A stretch of 64,000 bases of DNA from LMUY01 sp965198565 (GCA_965198565.1 OZ240665.1:1054001-1118000); one strand, 5' to 3'. Shown: positions 8,869 to 17,930, numbered from the stretch's first letter. The notes: generated by a model not told the origin, from the letters alone. Numbers and translations: made by a program.

Positions 8869-9978
8869 TCAGCGCAGGATGATCGCCACACGCCGGTTCT
8901 GCGGCTCACGCACGCCCGGGGCGGTCGGGACCAGCGGACGCGTGTCGCCGAAGGCTTGGATGTCGATAGCGGTGCGCGGTACGCCGAGGCGGACCAGCTC
9001 AGCCGCGACCGTCTGGGCGCGACGCAGGGACAGGCGCTGGTTGTAGGCCGCCGTGCCAGAGAGGTCGGCGTTGCCCTGCACTTCGATCCGCGTGTACTGA
9101 ACCTTGGTGCTGGCGGACGCTGCCTCAGCCACGATCTGGCGCGCGCGGTCCGTCAGGTCCGCCCGATCCCAGTCAAAGAAGACCAGGTAGGTGCGGGTGA
9201 CGGTCTGCGGTGCGGGGATGGCGGCCGCCGGCGGCGGGGGTGGGGGCGTCGGCGCACCGAAGGCATAACGAACGCCGAGCAGGATGCTGTGGTTGAAGTC
9301 GTCGGCACCCTGCTTCAGCCGGACACCGTAAGCGCCCGTCGTGGCGAAGAGCTGCTCCTTGTAGTCACGGCCGTTCACTTCGCCCAAGAAGCGATATTCT
9401 GCCGTCAGTGCCAGGCCAGGGATAGCGGTCAGCGGGAAAGCGAAGCCCGCAATGCCCTGCACGCCGATGTTGTCGTTCTCGCCCTTACCGCGAAGCGTTT
9501 GGCCGCTCACGATGGAGGTGATGCGCAGGCTGTTGAACTGGTTGTGGACGTAACCAGCGCCAACACCGACATAGGGCTGCACGGGAAGGCCCGGGAATGC
9601 CAGGTCGTAGAAGACGTTGACGAACGCGCCTTCCTTGTATTCGTCACCACCGGCACTCGTCGGCCTGCCGCTTTTGAAGCCGTCCAGCTTGTTGTCGTAG
9701 AACGCGCCCTGGAGTTCAAGGCGCAGGCCATTGCCGAGCCCGTAACCAACGCTGCCGATGACGACCGGGCCAGCATCGAACTTGATGTTGCTGCCTGGCC
9801 CGATCGAGTTCGGACGGCCGGCCGTGAGTGGAAAGCCTGCCGTGTGGCTGATCGTCTCGTCTTGTAGAATATTGCCGCCAGCGCCAGCACCGATATACAC
9901 ACCGCTTACTGGCTGAGCACTGACCGCAATTGGCGCGGCCAATATGGTCGCTGCCAGTAGCGCATTGCGGAGCTTCAT
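8869..9978 (-). CDS. OmpA family outer-membrane protein, copy B
   Basis: A 369-residue protein with signal peptide (ALLAATILAAPIAVSAQP), beta-barrel (about 20-240), linker rich in proline (TPPPPPPAA) and C-terminal OmpA domain containing EVQGNADLSGTAAYNQRLS and the RRAQTVAAELVR helix. It ends RVAIILR where copy A ends RVEIILR. AGGAGAG lies 5 bases before the ATG. A 20-codon ORF with a perfect Shine-Dalgarno ends 28 bp upstream. A terminator follows. Tandem duplication with barrel divergence suggests different surface exposure but the same wall-anchoring role. Confidence 0.87.
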   Translation of the reverse strand: MKLRNALLAATILAAPIAVSAQPVSGVYIGAGAGGNILQDETISHTAGFPLTAGRPNSIGPGSNIKFDAGPVVIGSVGYGLGNGLRLELQGAFYDNKLDGFKSGRPTSAGGDEYKEGAFVNVFYDLAFPGLPVQPYVGVGAGYVHNQFNSLRITSIVSGQTLRGKGENDNIGVQGIAGFAFPLTAIPGLALTAEYRFLGEVNGRDYKEQLFATTGAYGVRLKQGADDFNHSILLGVRYAFGAPTPPPPPPAAAIPAPQTVTRTYLVFFDWDRADLTDRARQIVAEAASASTKVQYTRIEVQGNADLSGTAAYNQRLSLRRAQTVAAELVRLGVPRTAIDIQAFGDTRPLVPTAPGVREPQNRRVAIILR

Positions 9979-10006
9979 TCTTTCTCTCCTCATAACTTAC
10001 CTGCGC

Positions 10007-10069
10007 TCACACGCAGCAAACCCGCCTCATGGGGCCGTCAGCACCCAGGGCCTTCAGCGAGTGCAACAT
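10007..10069 (-). CDS. 20-codon ORF with perfect ribosome-binding site, possible leader peptide
   Basis: The sequence AAAGGAGGTGAT sits directly before an ATG; GGAGGTGAT is the full complement of the 16S rRNA tail. The ORF encodes MLHSLKALGADGPMRRVCCV and stops at TGA, 28 bp before the start of OmpA copy B. The unusual strength of the site makes real translation likely. It could be a leader peptide whose translation controls the outer-membrane gene, or an independent small protein. A weak promoter (TTACCA, 18 bp, TACACT) lies about 30 bp upstream. Confidence 0.5.
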   Translation of the reverse strand: MLHSLKALGADGPMRRVCCV

Positions 10070-10209
10070 ATCACCTCCTTTCTCCAGCGGGAGACCAGTG
10101 TACCTCTTTCCTAAATACTGTGGTAAGACAGCCACAGCGACCGGCGCAATCAAGCAACAGTGATCTCGCAGGCCGCAACCGGTCGCCTCGCGGCCGTAAC
10201 GAAGCCGGT

Positions 10210-10545
10210 TTAGAGGACTAAACCCTCGAACGGCGGCAAATAGTCCGGCGATGCGAACTCCACCACCCACAGGTCGGGGTCGAAACGGACCTGGCGAGCG
10301 ACATAGGCATCGGCATCCGCCTCGCTCACCGGAGCGGCGCCGGTGCCGCGCAGCCAGGCCGCCTCGCCCGCACCGGCACGAACCTGGGACAGCACGACCC
10401 AGCCATCGCGCCCCCGCAACACGATCAGGATGCCGCCGGCGTCGGCATCGCCGCTGCGCAAGACGGCGCCGGGCCGCCCCGCCTGGTCGCCAAGGCGCAG
10501 CGCTGCCTGGACCCACAACTTGGCCTTGACGCGCGGCTCGGTCAT
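10210..10545 (-). CDS. DUF1491 family protein
   Basis: A 111-residue soluble protein of DUF1491, an alphaproteobacterial family of unknown function. The opening MTEPRVKAKLWVQAALR and the GRPGAVLRSGDADAGGILI block, followed by GRDGWVVLSQVR, are the family's hallmark pattern. The start is the ATG before TEPR; the frame extends further upstream but without family sequence. It lies just downstream of asnB on the same strand with 19 bp between them and may be co-transcribed. Confidence 0.85.
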   Translation of the reverse strand: MTEPRVKAKLWVQAALRLGDQAGRPGAVLRSGDADAGGILIVLRGRDGWVVLSQVRAGAGEAAWLRGTGAAPVSEADADAYVARQVRFDPDLWVVEFASPDYLPPFEGLVL

Positions 10546-10564
10546 CCCGCCATTCCCCCCACAG

Positions 10565-12319
10565 CTACTTCGCGGCAAGCACGTCGAACGTGTCGCCGCT
10601 CACGTCGGCACCCTCGATATGGGCCCGGTGCCACAACGCGTAGAACAGCAGCGTCCAGGCGGCGAAGCCTTCGCGCCGTCCCGCGGCCTCGCGGAACAGG
10701 GCGGCCACGCGGTCAGGCGCCGCGATCTCGGCCACGCCCGGCTGCGCTGCGACCAACGGACCCAATTGGGCGCCGCGCCGGGCAATCCACTGGCCCACCG
10801 GCACGGTGAAGCCACGCTTGGGTGCGAACGGATTGGCTTTCGGCTGCGCCTGCTCGAGCCAACGGCGCAACAGCCACTTGCCGCGTCCGTCGCGCACCTT
10901 CAGCAGGTCGGGCAGGCGGAAGGCGGCGGCGGCGATCCCCGGGTCCAGAAACGGCGTGCGGCCTTCGACGCCGTGCGCCATCAGGCAACGGTCGAGCTTC
11001 AACAGCAGATCGTGCGGCAGCCAGTCGGCCATGTCGGTGGCTTGGGCGACTTGCAGGCGGGAGCGGCCGTCGGTGGTGGCGCGCGCCTCGGCGGCGGCGA
11101 TGCCGTCGCGCCAGTCCGGGGCGATTTTGCGCAGCACGTTCAGCCGGTCGAACGTGCCGCGGGCGCGCATGCTGCGGCCACCGCGCCACCAGGGGCGCAT
11201 GGCGCTGCGATAGCGGCCATAGCCGCCGAACATCTCGTCGCCACCCTCGCCAGACAGCACCACCTTCACGTCCTGACGGGCGCGACGGGCCAGGAACCAG
11301 GTGGGGATGATGGCATAGTCGGCCGCCGGGTCGTCCATCGCGGCGACGATGCGGGGCAGCTCGGCCCAGACCATGGCCTCGGTGACCGCGACCGTTTCGT
11401 GGCGCGCGCCGCTGGCGCGGGCGACTTCGGCGGCTGCCGCGCGCTCGTCCGCCACGTCCGGCGAGTCGAACCCCGCGGTGTAGGCCAGCACGGGCTCGCT
11501 GTTCAGCCGCGCCATGAGCGTGAGCACGGCCGAACTGTCCACCCCGCTCGACAAGAACATGCCATAGGGTACGTCGCTGCGCTGGTGCAGGCTGACCGAC
11601 TCCATCAGGGCTGCGTCCAGCCGGGCGAGCGCCGCCTCCTCGCCGATCGTCTCGGGCGGCCCGGCGGGGAGCGCGTCCTGGCGGTGGCGCTCCACCACGT
11701 GGCCGTCCACCGCGACCAGAGTCTCGCCGGGCAGCACCCGTTGGATGCCGGGGAAGATCGTGTCCGCGCCGGTGGTGAACTGCATCTGCAGCAGCTCGCC
11801 GCGCGCCGCCGGCCGCAGCGCCCGCTGCACCAGCCCCGCGGCGAGCAGCGCCTGCGGTTCGGAGGCGAACGCCAGCCCGCCCTCGACCGGAGCGATGTAG
11901 AGCGGCTTGATGCCGAATGCGTCGCGGGTGAGTGTCAGCCTGCGGGCGGCGCGGTCGTAGATGGCGATGGCATACATGCCGCGCAGCCGCTCGGCGTAGG
12001 GCGCCCCCAATTCGCGCCAGAGATGCAGCGGCGGCTCGCAATCGCTGCCCGTGGCGAGCGACAGACCCGGCGACAGCTCGCGGTAATTGTAGACCTCGCC
12101 ATTGCCGATCAGCGTGCACGGGCCGGCGAACAGCGGCTGATCCCCCGTCTGCAGGTCGATGATCGCCAGCCTGGTCTGCACCAGGGTGGTGCGGTTGGCC
12201 GAAAACTGGCCATCGCCATCTGGGCCGCGATGGGCCAGAGCTTGCGTCAGCCGGGACGCGAGCATTGGGTCGATGGGCGGCGCGCCGGGCTGGAGCGTGA
12301 CCCCGGCTATGCCGCACAT
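10565..12319 (-). CDS. asnB: asparagine synthase (glutamine-hydrolysing)
   Basis: A 584-residue enzyme that makes asparagine, or amidates a related substrate, from aspartate, glutamine and ATP. The start MCGIAG exposes Cys2, the nucleophile of the N-terminal glutaminase domain (about 1-200). The ATP-pyrophosphatase loop SSGVDSS is near residue 255, and VVLSGEGGDEMFGGY marks the synthase site. Its start overlaps the end of the GT4-like gene by 13 bp. Linkage to two glycosyltransferases suggests a role in amidating a sugar or peptide of a surface polymer, as seen for exosortase- or O-antigen-linked homologues; that is inference. Confidence 0.9.
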   Translation of the reverse strand: MCGIAGVTLQPGAPPIDPMLASRLTQALAHRGPDGDGQFSANRTTLVQTRLAIIDLQTGDQPLFAGPCTLIGNGEVYNYRELSPGLSLATGSDCEPPLHLWRELGAPYAERLRGMYAIAIYDRAARRLTLTRDAFGIKPLYIAPVEGGLAFASEPQALLAAGLVQRALRPAARGELLQMQFTTGADTIFPGIQRVLPGETLVAVDGHVVERHRQDALPAGPPETIGEEAALARLDAALMESVSLHQRSDVPYGMFLSSGVDSSAVLTLMARLNSEPVLAYTAGFDSPDVADERAAAAEVARASGARHETVAVTEAMVWAELPRIVAAMDDPAADYAIIPTWFLARRARQDVKVVLSGEGGDEMFGGYGRYRSAMRPWWRGGRSMRARGTFDRLNVLRKIAPDWRDGIAAAEARATTDGRSRLQVAQATDMADWLPHDLLLKLDRCLMAHGVEGRTPFLDPGIAAAAFRLPDLLKVRDGRGKWLLRRWLEQAQPKANPFAPKRGFTVPVGQWIARRGAQLGPLVAAQPGVAEIAAPDRVAALFREAAGRREGFAAWTLLFYALWHRAHIEGADVSGDTFDVLAAK

Positions 12320-13338
12320 GGACGCGGCTCGATCGTTTCGAGGAAGTGGCGCCACTGCGCCAGCACGGGGGCGGGGGCGAACTCGGCCTCCCAGCGGGCG
12401 CGCCCGGCGGCGGCCATCGTGGCGGCGAATACGGGGTTCTCCAGCACGGTCCTTATCGACGTCGCCAGCGCATCGGCGTCGTCGACTGGGACGAGCAGGC
12501 CGTCTTCGCCGGGCCGGATCAATTCCTTGGGGCCGGAGGCGGCGGCAGCCACGACGGGCCGGCCGGCTGAGAACGCCTCCACGATGACATTGCCGAGCGC
12601 CTCGCTGCGCGAGGGACAGACCAGGACGTCGCAGCCGGCGATCAGCGCGGCCGTATCCGCGCGCCAGCCGGGCAGATGGACGCGGGCGGCAAGCCCTTCG
12701 CGCTGCACCAGCGCCTGCAGGGCCGCGCGTTCTGGCCCCTCGCCGGCGATGATCGCCTGCGCCATCGGCAGCCGGGCCATCGCGCGGACCAGCACGTCGA
12801 ATGCCTTGTTGCGGTGCAGGCGGCCCAGCGCCAGCAGCAGCGGCGTGCCCGGCGGGACGCCCAGGCGCTCTGGCGCAGCCCCGGCGAGATCGGGCGAGAA
12901 GTTCGGCAGCCAGTGCGTGCGCGCGGCGGGCCAGCCTTGCGCCACGATCCAGCGGGCGAGCGACTGCGTGTTGGCGACCAGGTGGTCGCAGCGGCGGAAG
13001 TGGCGCAGGTCGTAGAAGCCGCCGAGCCGCCCGACCAGCACCCAATCGCCCGCCGGGGCAAACCTGGCGGCGCGGCTCATCCACGCCACCGCCACGCGCG
13101 GCCGAAAGCGGCTGAGGGCCCGGCGCACCCGCCCCCGCGTGGTCCAGTCGAACAAGCCGCCGAACGGTGCCGTCTCCAGCGCCAACCCGGCTTGCCGCAG
13201 CCGCGCAACACGCTGCGGCTCGGGCCGGATCAGCGGGAGGATGGTGTCGCCCGTCGCGTGCTGGGCGGTCACCAGCCGCTCGAAGAACAGCTCGGCCCCC
13301 CCTTGGGCAGCGCCCGCCATGATGTGCGCGACCTTCAT
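12307..13338 (-). CDS. GT4-like glycosyltransferase
   Basis: A 343-residue retaining glycosyltransferase of the GT-B fold. The N-terminus MKVAHIMAGAAQGGAELFF is the typical first Rossmann strand with a glycine-rich turn. The C-terminal half contains LLALGRLHRNKAFDVLV and the donor-binding E-x7-E motif in SEALGNVIVEAF. It would transfer a sugar to a lipid A core, O-antigen or other surface glycan on the cytoplasmic face of the membrane. The start overlaps the stop of the GT9 gene (ATGA), and the end overlaps asnB. Confidence 0.86.
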   Translation of the reverse strand: MKVAHIMAGAAQGGAELFFERLVTAQHATGDTILPLIRPEPQRVARLRQAGLALETAPFGGLFDWTTRGRVRRALSRFRPRVAVAWMSRAARFAPAGDWVLVGRLGGFYDLRHFRRCDHLVANTQSLARWIVAQGWPAARTHWLPNFSPDLAGAAPERLGVPPGTPLLLALGRLHRNKAFDVLVRAMARLPMAQAIIAGEGPERAALQALVQREGLAARVHLPGWRADTAALIAGCDVLVCPSRSEALGNVIVEAFSAGRPVVAAAASGPKELIRPGEDGLLVPVDDADALATSIRTVLENPVFAATMAAAGRARWEAEFAPAPVLAQWRHFLETIEPRPCAA

Positions 13339-14222
13339 AGCAAGGCCCTCGCCGCCGCCAGCACGTCTGCCACCGGCAAGACGGACATCGGGCTTCCCGC
13401 GGGGCCCGGCGCTACGACCGCCCGCGCGCGGCGGCCCGCCGGTGCGTATTCGGTCGCTTGCGTGGGCCCGAACAGGCCGAGGGTCGGCGTTCCCGATGCG
13501 GCTGCGAGATGCATCAGGCCGGAATCGTTGCCGACGAACAGGCGGCACTGCGCCAGGCAGGCGGCCGCCTCTGGCAGCGTCAGCCGGCCGGCGAGGTCGA
13601 TTGCGCCGGGAAGGCCAGCCAGCACGGGGGCGGCCAACGCCCGCTCCGTGTCGCCCGGGCCGGCGAACACGACCGGGCGCGCGCTGGGCATGATCGCCTC
13701 GAGGCTGCGGAACAGCTCGACGAAGCGCTCCGGCGGCCACACTTTCCCGGCCCAATTGGCGGTCGGGCCAAGTGCCACGAGCGGCGGACCGGCCGGCAGC
13801 AAGCTGTGGGCGCGGGCGCAGTCCTCGGCGGCAAACCAGCACACCGGGAGCGGCGGCTCCACCAGGTTCAGCACTCCGGCCAAGTGATGCAGCCGATGAC
13901 CGGGGCGGCGCCCGCCGCGCATGATGGCGCGTCGCCGGGCCAGCAGCAGCAAGGTCAGCGCAGAACCCCGCAGGTCCACCGTCAGGTCCCACAGCGTGGT
14001 GGCGGTCTGCCGCCACAGCGTCAGCCAATGGCGGTCGTAGCGGCGTTTGTCGATCAGCAGGGTACGATCGCGGCGCGGCATGCGGGCAAACACCCCTTCG
14101 GCCGGCATACCGCAGGCGACGGTAAACCGGGCCTCGGGATATTGGCGCAGCAGATGTGCCGCCAGCCCCGTCGAAAGGACCGCGTCGCCGATCCGCGTCG
14201 CGGTGATGAACAGGATGCGCAC
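13335..14222 (-). CDS. glycosyltransferase family 9 (heptosyltransferase-like)
   Basis: A 295-residue GT9 enzyme, the family that adds heptose to the inner core of lipopolysaccharide. It starts at GTG with VRILFITATRIGDAVLS, the family's N-terminal strand and loop. The conserved C-terminal motif is FVGNDSGLMHLAAA, and ALGPTANWAGKVWPPE matches the donor-pocket strand. No ATG is available at that position and upstream sequence is not conserved. It is the first gene of the three-gene glycan operon and shares a 109-bp divergent control region with ygfZ. Confidence 0.85.
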   Translation of the reverse strand: MRILFITATRIGDAVLSTGLAAHLLRQYPEARFTVACGMPAEGVFARMPRRDRTLLIDKRRYDRHWLTLWRQTATTLWDLTVDLRGSALTLLLLARRRAIMRGGRRPGHRLHHLAGVLNLVEPPLPVCWFAAEDCARAHSLLPAGPPLVALGPTANWAGKVWPPERFVELFRSLEAIMPSARPVVFAGPGDTERALAAPVLAGLPGAIDLAGRLTLPEAAACLAQCRLFVGNDSGLMHLAAASGTPTLGLFGPTQATEYAPAGRRARAVVAPGPAGSPMSVLPVADVLAAARALL

Positions 14223-14331
14223 CCGCGCTCTGTAACGCTCGTGACGAGAGTGGGGAAGGGCCGGGCTGCGGAAGGCGTGTGCGGGGAAGGCTCGGCTTGT
14301 GTTCGACGCCTCGGCGTCCAACCTGGGGAGC

Positions 14332-15141
14332 ATGAGCAAACTCGCGCATCTGCCGTCCCGCGCAGTGCTGGCTGTTGCCGGGGCGGACCGCATCTCGTTT
14401 CTTCAGGGCTTGGTCTCAAACGACGTCTCGCTCGCGGCACCAGGGCGGGCAGTGTGGGCGGCGATGTTGACGCCGCAGGGCAAGTGGCTGGCCGATTTCT
14501 TCATTTTCAGCGATGGCGAGCGGCTGCTACTGGACGTCGAGGCTCAGCAAGCCCCCGACCTCGTCCGCCGGCTGACCCGGTTCCGCCTTCGCGCGGATGC
14601 TCAGATCGCTGCCGAGCCGAGCCAAGTCTATGCCGCTTGGGATGGGCTGCCGCCAGCTTCGCCGTTGACCGCGCCGGACCCTCGGCTGACCGAAGCTGGC
14701 TGGCGGATGCTCGCATCCGGGCTCGAGACCAATGCGGGCGCGGATGATTACGATTGGCACCGGCTCGCGCTGGGGCTGCCCGATGGCAGCCGCGACATGG
14801 AGGCGGAGAAGAGCGTGCTGCTCGAGGCCGGGTTCGACGAGTTGGATGGGATATCCTGGACCAAGGGCTGCTACATGGGCCAGGAACTCACGGCCCGCAC
14901 GAAGTATCGTGGGCTGCTGAAGCGCCGACTGGTGCCGATCCGCGCCGAGCGCGGTGCGCTGCCGGCTTCGGGCAGCGCCGTGTTTGCGGGGGGGGTGGAA
15001 GTTGGGCAGGTGCGATCATCGCGTGAGGGGATGGGGCTGGCGCTGTTGCGGCTCGATGCGCTGGAGTCGCCGTTGGAGTGTAATGGGCCGGTCCGCGTAG
15101 AGCGCCCGAGGTGGATGTGTTCGCTCGCGCCGGGCAAGTGA
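14332..15141 (+). CDS. ygfZ: tRNA-modifying / Fe-S cluster protein YgfZ (folate-binding)
   Basis: A 269-residue protein related to the T-protein of the glycine cleavage system. YgfZ binds tetrahydrofolate and helps assemble or repair certain 4Fe-4S enzymes such as MiaB. The signature KGCYMGQE is at 178-185, with the essential Cys180, and AVAGADRISFLQGLVSND opens the folate-binding domain. GGGGAG precedes the ATG closely; an in-frame start 33 bp upstream exists but lacks a good site. Confidence 0.9.
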   Translation: MSKLAHLPSRAVLAVAGADRISFLQGLVSNDVSLAAPGRAVWAAMLTPQGKWLADFFIFSDGERLLLDVEAQQAPDLVRRLTRFRLRADAQIAAEPSQVYAAWDGLPPASPLTAPDPRLTEAGWRMLASGLETNAGADDYDWHRLALGLPDGSRDMEAEKSVLLEAGFDELDGISWTKGCYMGQELTARTKYRGLLKRRLVPIRAERGALPASGSAVFAGGVEVGQVRSSREGMGLALLRLDALESPLECNGPVRVERPRWMCSLAPGK

Positions 15142-15232
15142 TTGGGTGGCGGTTGTTTGAGCGGGCGTTGCTGTGGGCACTTGATGGGGGCGCTGCGGTG
15201 ACCTGCTTCGCCGATGCTGCGGGCACGCGATC

Positions 15233-15306
15233 GGTGACGCTGCGCTTGCCCGTCCTACTCCGACGGGGCGAGCACTAATGGGTGACGCTGCGCTTACCCA
15301 TCCTAC
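15233..15306. repeat. two copies of a 26-bp intergenic repeat
   Basis: GGTGACGCTGCGCTTGCCCG and onward (15233-15258), and GGTGACGCTGCGCTTACCCA and onward (15281-15306), differ at two positions and both end TCCTAC. The second copy runs into the stop codon of the chemoreceptor gene. This is a dispersed type of repeat rather than a gene. The rest of the interval after ygfZ shows nothing recognisable. Confidence 0.7.
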
Positions 15307-16496
15307 GCGGCGCGGTCGGGGGTCTCGCGGACGGAGACGGCCCGGCGCAGGTTCTCCTTGCGGCTGTCGATGGTCTTGACCGAGCGGGCGATTTCGGCTC
15401 CGCCAGAGCGGATCGCCTCGGCGGCCTGCTCGGCCCGGCCGATGGCTTGGGCGACGGCACCCGTGCCAAGCGCCACCCGCTGCACGCTGCTGGCAATCTC
15501 TGCCGTGGCGGCACCCTGTTCCTCGACTGCACAGGCGACTTGGGCCGCCAAGGTGCTGATATCCTCGATGCGGCCGCTGATAGCCCGGATCGCCCCGATG
15601 CTGCCCTGAGTGGCGGACTGCATGGCCGCGATCTGCTGGCCAATCTCTTCGGTTGCACGCGCCGTCTGGGCTGCCAGGTTCTTCACCTCACCAGCGACCA
15701 CGGCAAAGCCGCGGCCAGCATCCCCAGCTCGTGCGGCCTCAATGGTTGCGTTCAGCGCCAGCAAGTTGGTCTGCGCGGCAATGTCGCCGATCAGTCGGAC
15801 CACATCGCCGATGCGACCGGCGGCGGATGCCAACTCCTCGACCGACGCATCGGTACGCTTGCTTTCTGCCGCTGCCTGCCGAGCACTCTCGGCGCTACGG
15901 GCAACCTGCACCGCGATTTCGCCGATGGACGCGGACAATTGCTCGGACGCACTCGCTACGTCCTGAATACCCTTGGCGGCTTGCTCGGTCGCGCCACGCA
16001 CGCGGCCCATTTCCTGGGTCGCCACCTCGATGCCGTTGACCACACCGTCAGTGGCCGCTCCCATGTCGCCGGCGGCCTCGTTCACGGCCTGGATCTCGTC
16101 CATCATGCGCTGCTGCAGTGCGCGGAGCGCCGTGGCCCGTTCTTGTTCCGCCTGCTCTGCCTTCGCCAGCGCCGCATCGAGGTCTGCAACCTGGGTGCGA
16201 AGCTGGCCGACTTCCTGCCGAAGCTCCGCTTCCCGCTTGATGGCCTTGCCAATTGCGCCGCCTATCCGGTGTCGCCGGCTCACACCCGCCAACGGCTCGA
16301 GCACGGCGCGAACCACCAGCCAGAACAGAGCCGTGCCAACAACCAAGCCGACACCCTCGACGCCCCAAAACCACGGGTCACCGTCCCACAGAAGGAGGCC
16401 ACAAACATCCGCGGCGCCAAACATAGTTGCTGCGGCAACGACCAGAACGGCACCGGCGGGCAGGCTGGCTTCGACTTTGGGCGACGTAATTGGCAT
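15303..16496 (-). CDS. methyl-accepting chemotaxis protein without a periplasmic ligand domain
   Basis: A 397-residue receptor. Two hydrophobic helices (about 13-37 and 44-68) are separated by only a few residues, so there is no room for a ligand-binding domain outside the membrane. A long coiled coil follows. The conserved signalling hairpin is QTNLLALNATIEAARAGDAG then RGFAVVAGEVKNLAAQT, which binds CheA and CheW. It probably senses an internal or membrane state and joins chemotaxis arrays. No che genes are nearby. AGGT precedes the ATG. Confidence 0.9.
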   Translation of the reverse strand: MPITSPKVEASLPAGAVLVVAAATMFGAADVCGLLLWDGDPWFWGVEGVGLVVGTALFWLVVRAVLEPLAGVSRRHRIGGAIGKAIKREAELRQEVGQLRTQVADLDAALAKAEQAEQERATALRALQQRMMDEIQAVNEAAGDMGAATDGVVNGIEVATQEMGRVRGATEQAAKGIQDVASASEQLSASIGEIAVQVARSAESARQAAAESKRTDASVEELASAAGRIGDVVRLIGDIAAQTNLLALNATIEAARAGDAGRGFAVVAGEVKNLAAQTARATEEIGQQIAAMQSATQGSIGAIRAISGRIEDISTLAAQVACAVEEQGAATAEIASSVQRVALGTGAVAQAIGRAEQAAEAIRSGGAEIARSVKTIDSRKENLRRAVSVRETPDRAA

Positions 16497-16565
16497 GGAC
16501 CTACTCGGGCGACTGTTCGATGCAGAGTGTCGCTCGAATAGGTTAAAACAGGCTGAACGCCGCGG

Positions 16566-17420
16566 TTAGAGCGAGTTGTCGTCAAACCCGCCGCCACCGC
16601 CATCGAAGCCGCCGCCGGAGTTGTCGTCCCAACCGCCGCCGCCATTATCGAAGTTGCCGCCGTCGCCCTGCGGCACGTTGTTGTCCCAGCCCGGGTCGTT
16701 CTGCGCCCCTTGCCCAGCGTCGCCGTAATTGTTCACGATCGTGGTTTCTTCCATGGGGGCCGCCGGCATGCCGTAGGCACCTCCCATACCGCCGCCTCCC
16801 ATGCCGCCGCCGAACATCCCGCCGCCATGGCCGGAGAACATGTCCATCAGCACGTTGCCCGCCACCACACCGCCGGCTACCCCGGCGGCCGTCCGTAGGG
16901 CCGAGCCGAGGAAGCCTGTTCCGGACTGGCCTAGCATGCCGGGCTGCATGTTGGGCGGATACTGCGGCGGCGGCACGGCGGCCGAGGCGGCGCCATATTG
17001 CGGGTATTGCGGCGCTGCAGCCGGCTGCGGACCCTGGTTCCACACCGACGGTCCGGGCGCTGCCGCTGGGCGCGCAGATTGCCCGCCACCGAACAGCCCG
17101 CTGAAAAAGCCGCCGGGCTGGCCACCCTGGGTCGCGCTGTGCTGGGCAGCTTGGTGGGCCGCCTCCAGTTCCGCCTGGAGCCGCTGGATCCGATTGGCCG
17201 CCTCGGCGAGCGCCGCTTCCTGCACCACCGCCATCTGCGTGACGCGGTAGCGTGCTTCGGGGTGGCTCTGGAACTGCTCGGCGATGAAGCGGTCCGCCTC
17301 CGGGTCGATCGGCGGCAGCGATGGCTGGGTCGCGGGAACGCTGCGGGAGAAGCCGCCGACGGTCGAGCCCCCGACGCGGGCGACGAATTGAGCGATCAGG
17401 TCGCGTTCCTCGTTGGTCAT
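16566..17420 (-). CDS. DUF2076 domain-containing protein
   Basis: A 284-residue protein of DUF2076, described as a periplasmic ligand-binding sensor-like family although no clear signal peptide is visible. MTNEERDLIAQFVARVGG and PIDPEADRFIAEQF are the family's N-terminal blocks. A helix (about 65-95) is followed by a low-complexity Gly/Pro/Ala region, a conserved hydrophobic segment (about 165-190, TAAGVAGGVVAGNVLMDMF), and an Asp/Asn/Gly-rich acidic tail ending FDDNSL. AGGTGAT lies just before the ATG. Function unknown. Confidence 0.85.
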   Translation of the reverse strand: MTNEERDLIAQFVARVGGSTVGGFSRSVPATQPSLPPIDPEADRFIAEQFQSHPEARYRVTQMAVVQEAALAEAANRIQRLQAELEAAHQAAQHSATQGGQPGGFFSGLFGGGQSARPAAAPGPSVWNQGPQPAAAPQYPQYGAASAAVPPPQYPPNMQPGMLGQSGTGFLGSALRTAAGVAGGVVAGNVLMDMFSGHGGGMFGGGMGGGGMGGAYGMPAAPMEETTIVNNYGDAGQGAQNDPGWDNNVPQGDGGNFDNGGGGWDDNSGGGFDGGGGGFDDNSL

Positions 17421-17498
17421 CGGATCACCTGTTGTTCAGCACGCTTGAAGCGAAGTCAGCGAGTTGCAGAGGCGAGATGGTCGGGCGCTGCAGCCGGT

Positions 17499-17930
17499 TC
17501 AAGCCATGGGAGCTATCCCAAGCCGCGGTGCCTCGATCGCGGGGCACCTGTCCATGACAACGTTCAACCCGGCTGTTCGGGCCCGCCCGGCGGCAGAGTG
17601 GTCGATAACATCGAGTTGAAGCCATACCGTTCGTGCGCCCAGGCGAGCCGCCTCGTCCACCACTTCGCCGGCATGATCGGAGGCGCGGAACACGTCGACC
17701 ATGTCGAGCGGCCCAGCCTCGGCGAGCGACGCGACCACGCGCTGGCCGAGCAGGGTTTGCCCAGCAAGCCCGGGATTGACCGGTGTCACCTCCCAGCCAC
17801 GCGACAGCAGAAAGCGCATCACGCCGTGCGACGGCCGATCCGGGCGGGCGGAGGCGCCGACCAGGGCGATCCGTCGCGTGGTGCGGAGGATTTCGGCCAC
17901 CTGGCTGTCAGAAAGTCCGTCGGCTGCCAT
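17499..17930 (-). CDS. CoA-binding domain protein (YccU-like)
   Basis: A 143-residue single-domain protein with a Rossmann fold, related to the CoA-binding domain of succinyl-CoA synthetase. IALVGASARPDRPSHGVMRF is the nucleotide-binding strand and loop; WEVTPVNPGLAGQTLLGQ and DMVDVFRASDHAGEVVDEA follow in the family's order. It probably binds CoA or an acyl-CoA, but no reaction is known. The ATG at MAADGLSD is chosen because upstream residues are not family-like. It diverges from glyQ, with 55 bp between. Confidence 0.87.
   Translation of the reverse strand: MAADGLSDSQVAEILRTTRRIALVGASARPDRPSHGVMRFLLSRGWEVTPVNPGLAGQTLLGQRVVASLAEAGPLDMVDVFRASDHAGEVVDEAARLGARTVWLQLDVIDHSAAGRARTAGLNVVMDRCPAIEAPRLGIAPMA

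Noticed and set aside
10343..13015. 890-codon plus-strand frame over asnB and the GT4-like gene
   Set aside because: Shadow of the minus-strand operon; no recognisable domain and no ribosome-binding site.
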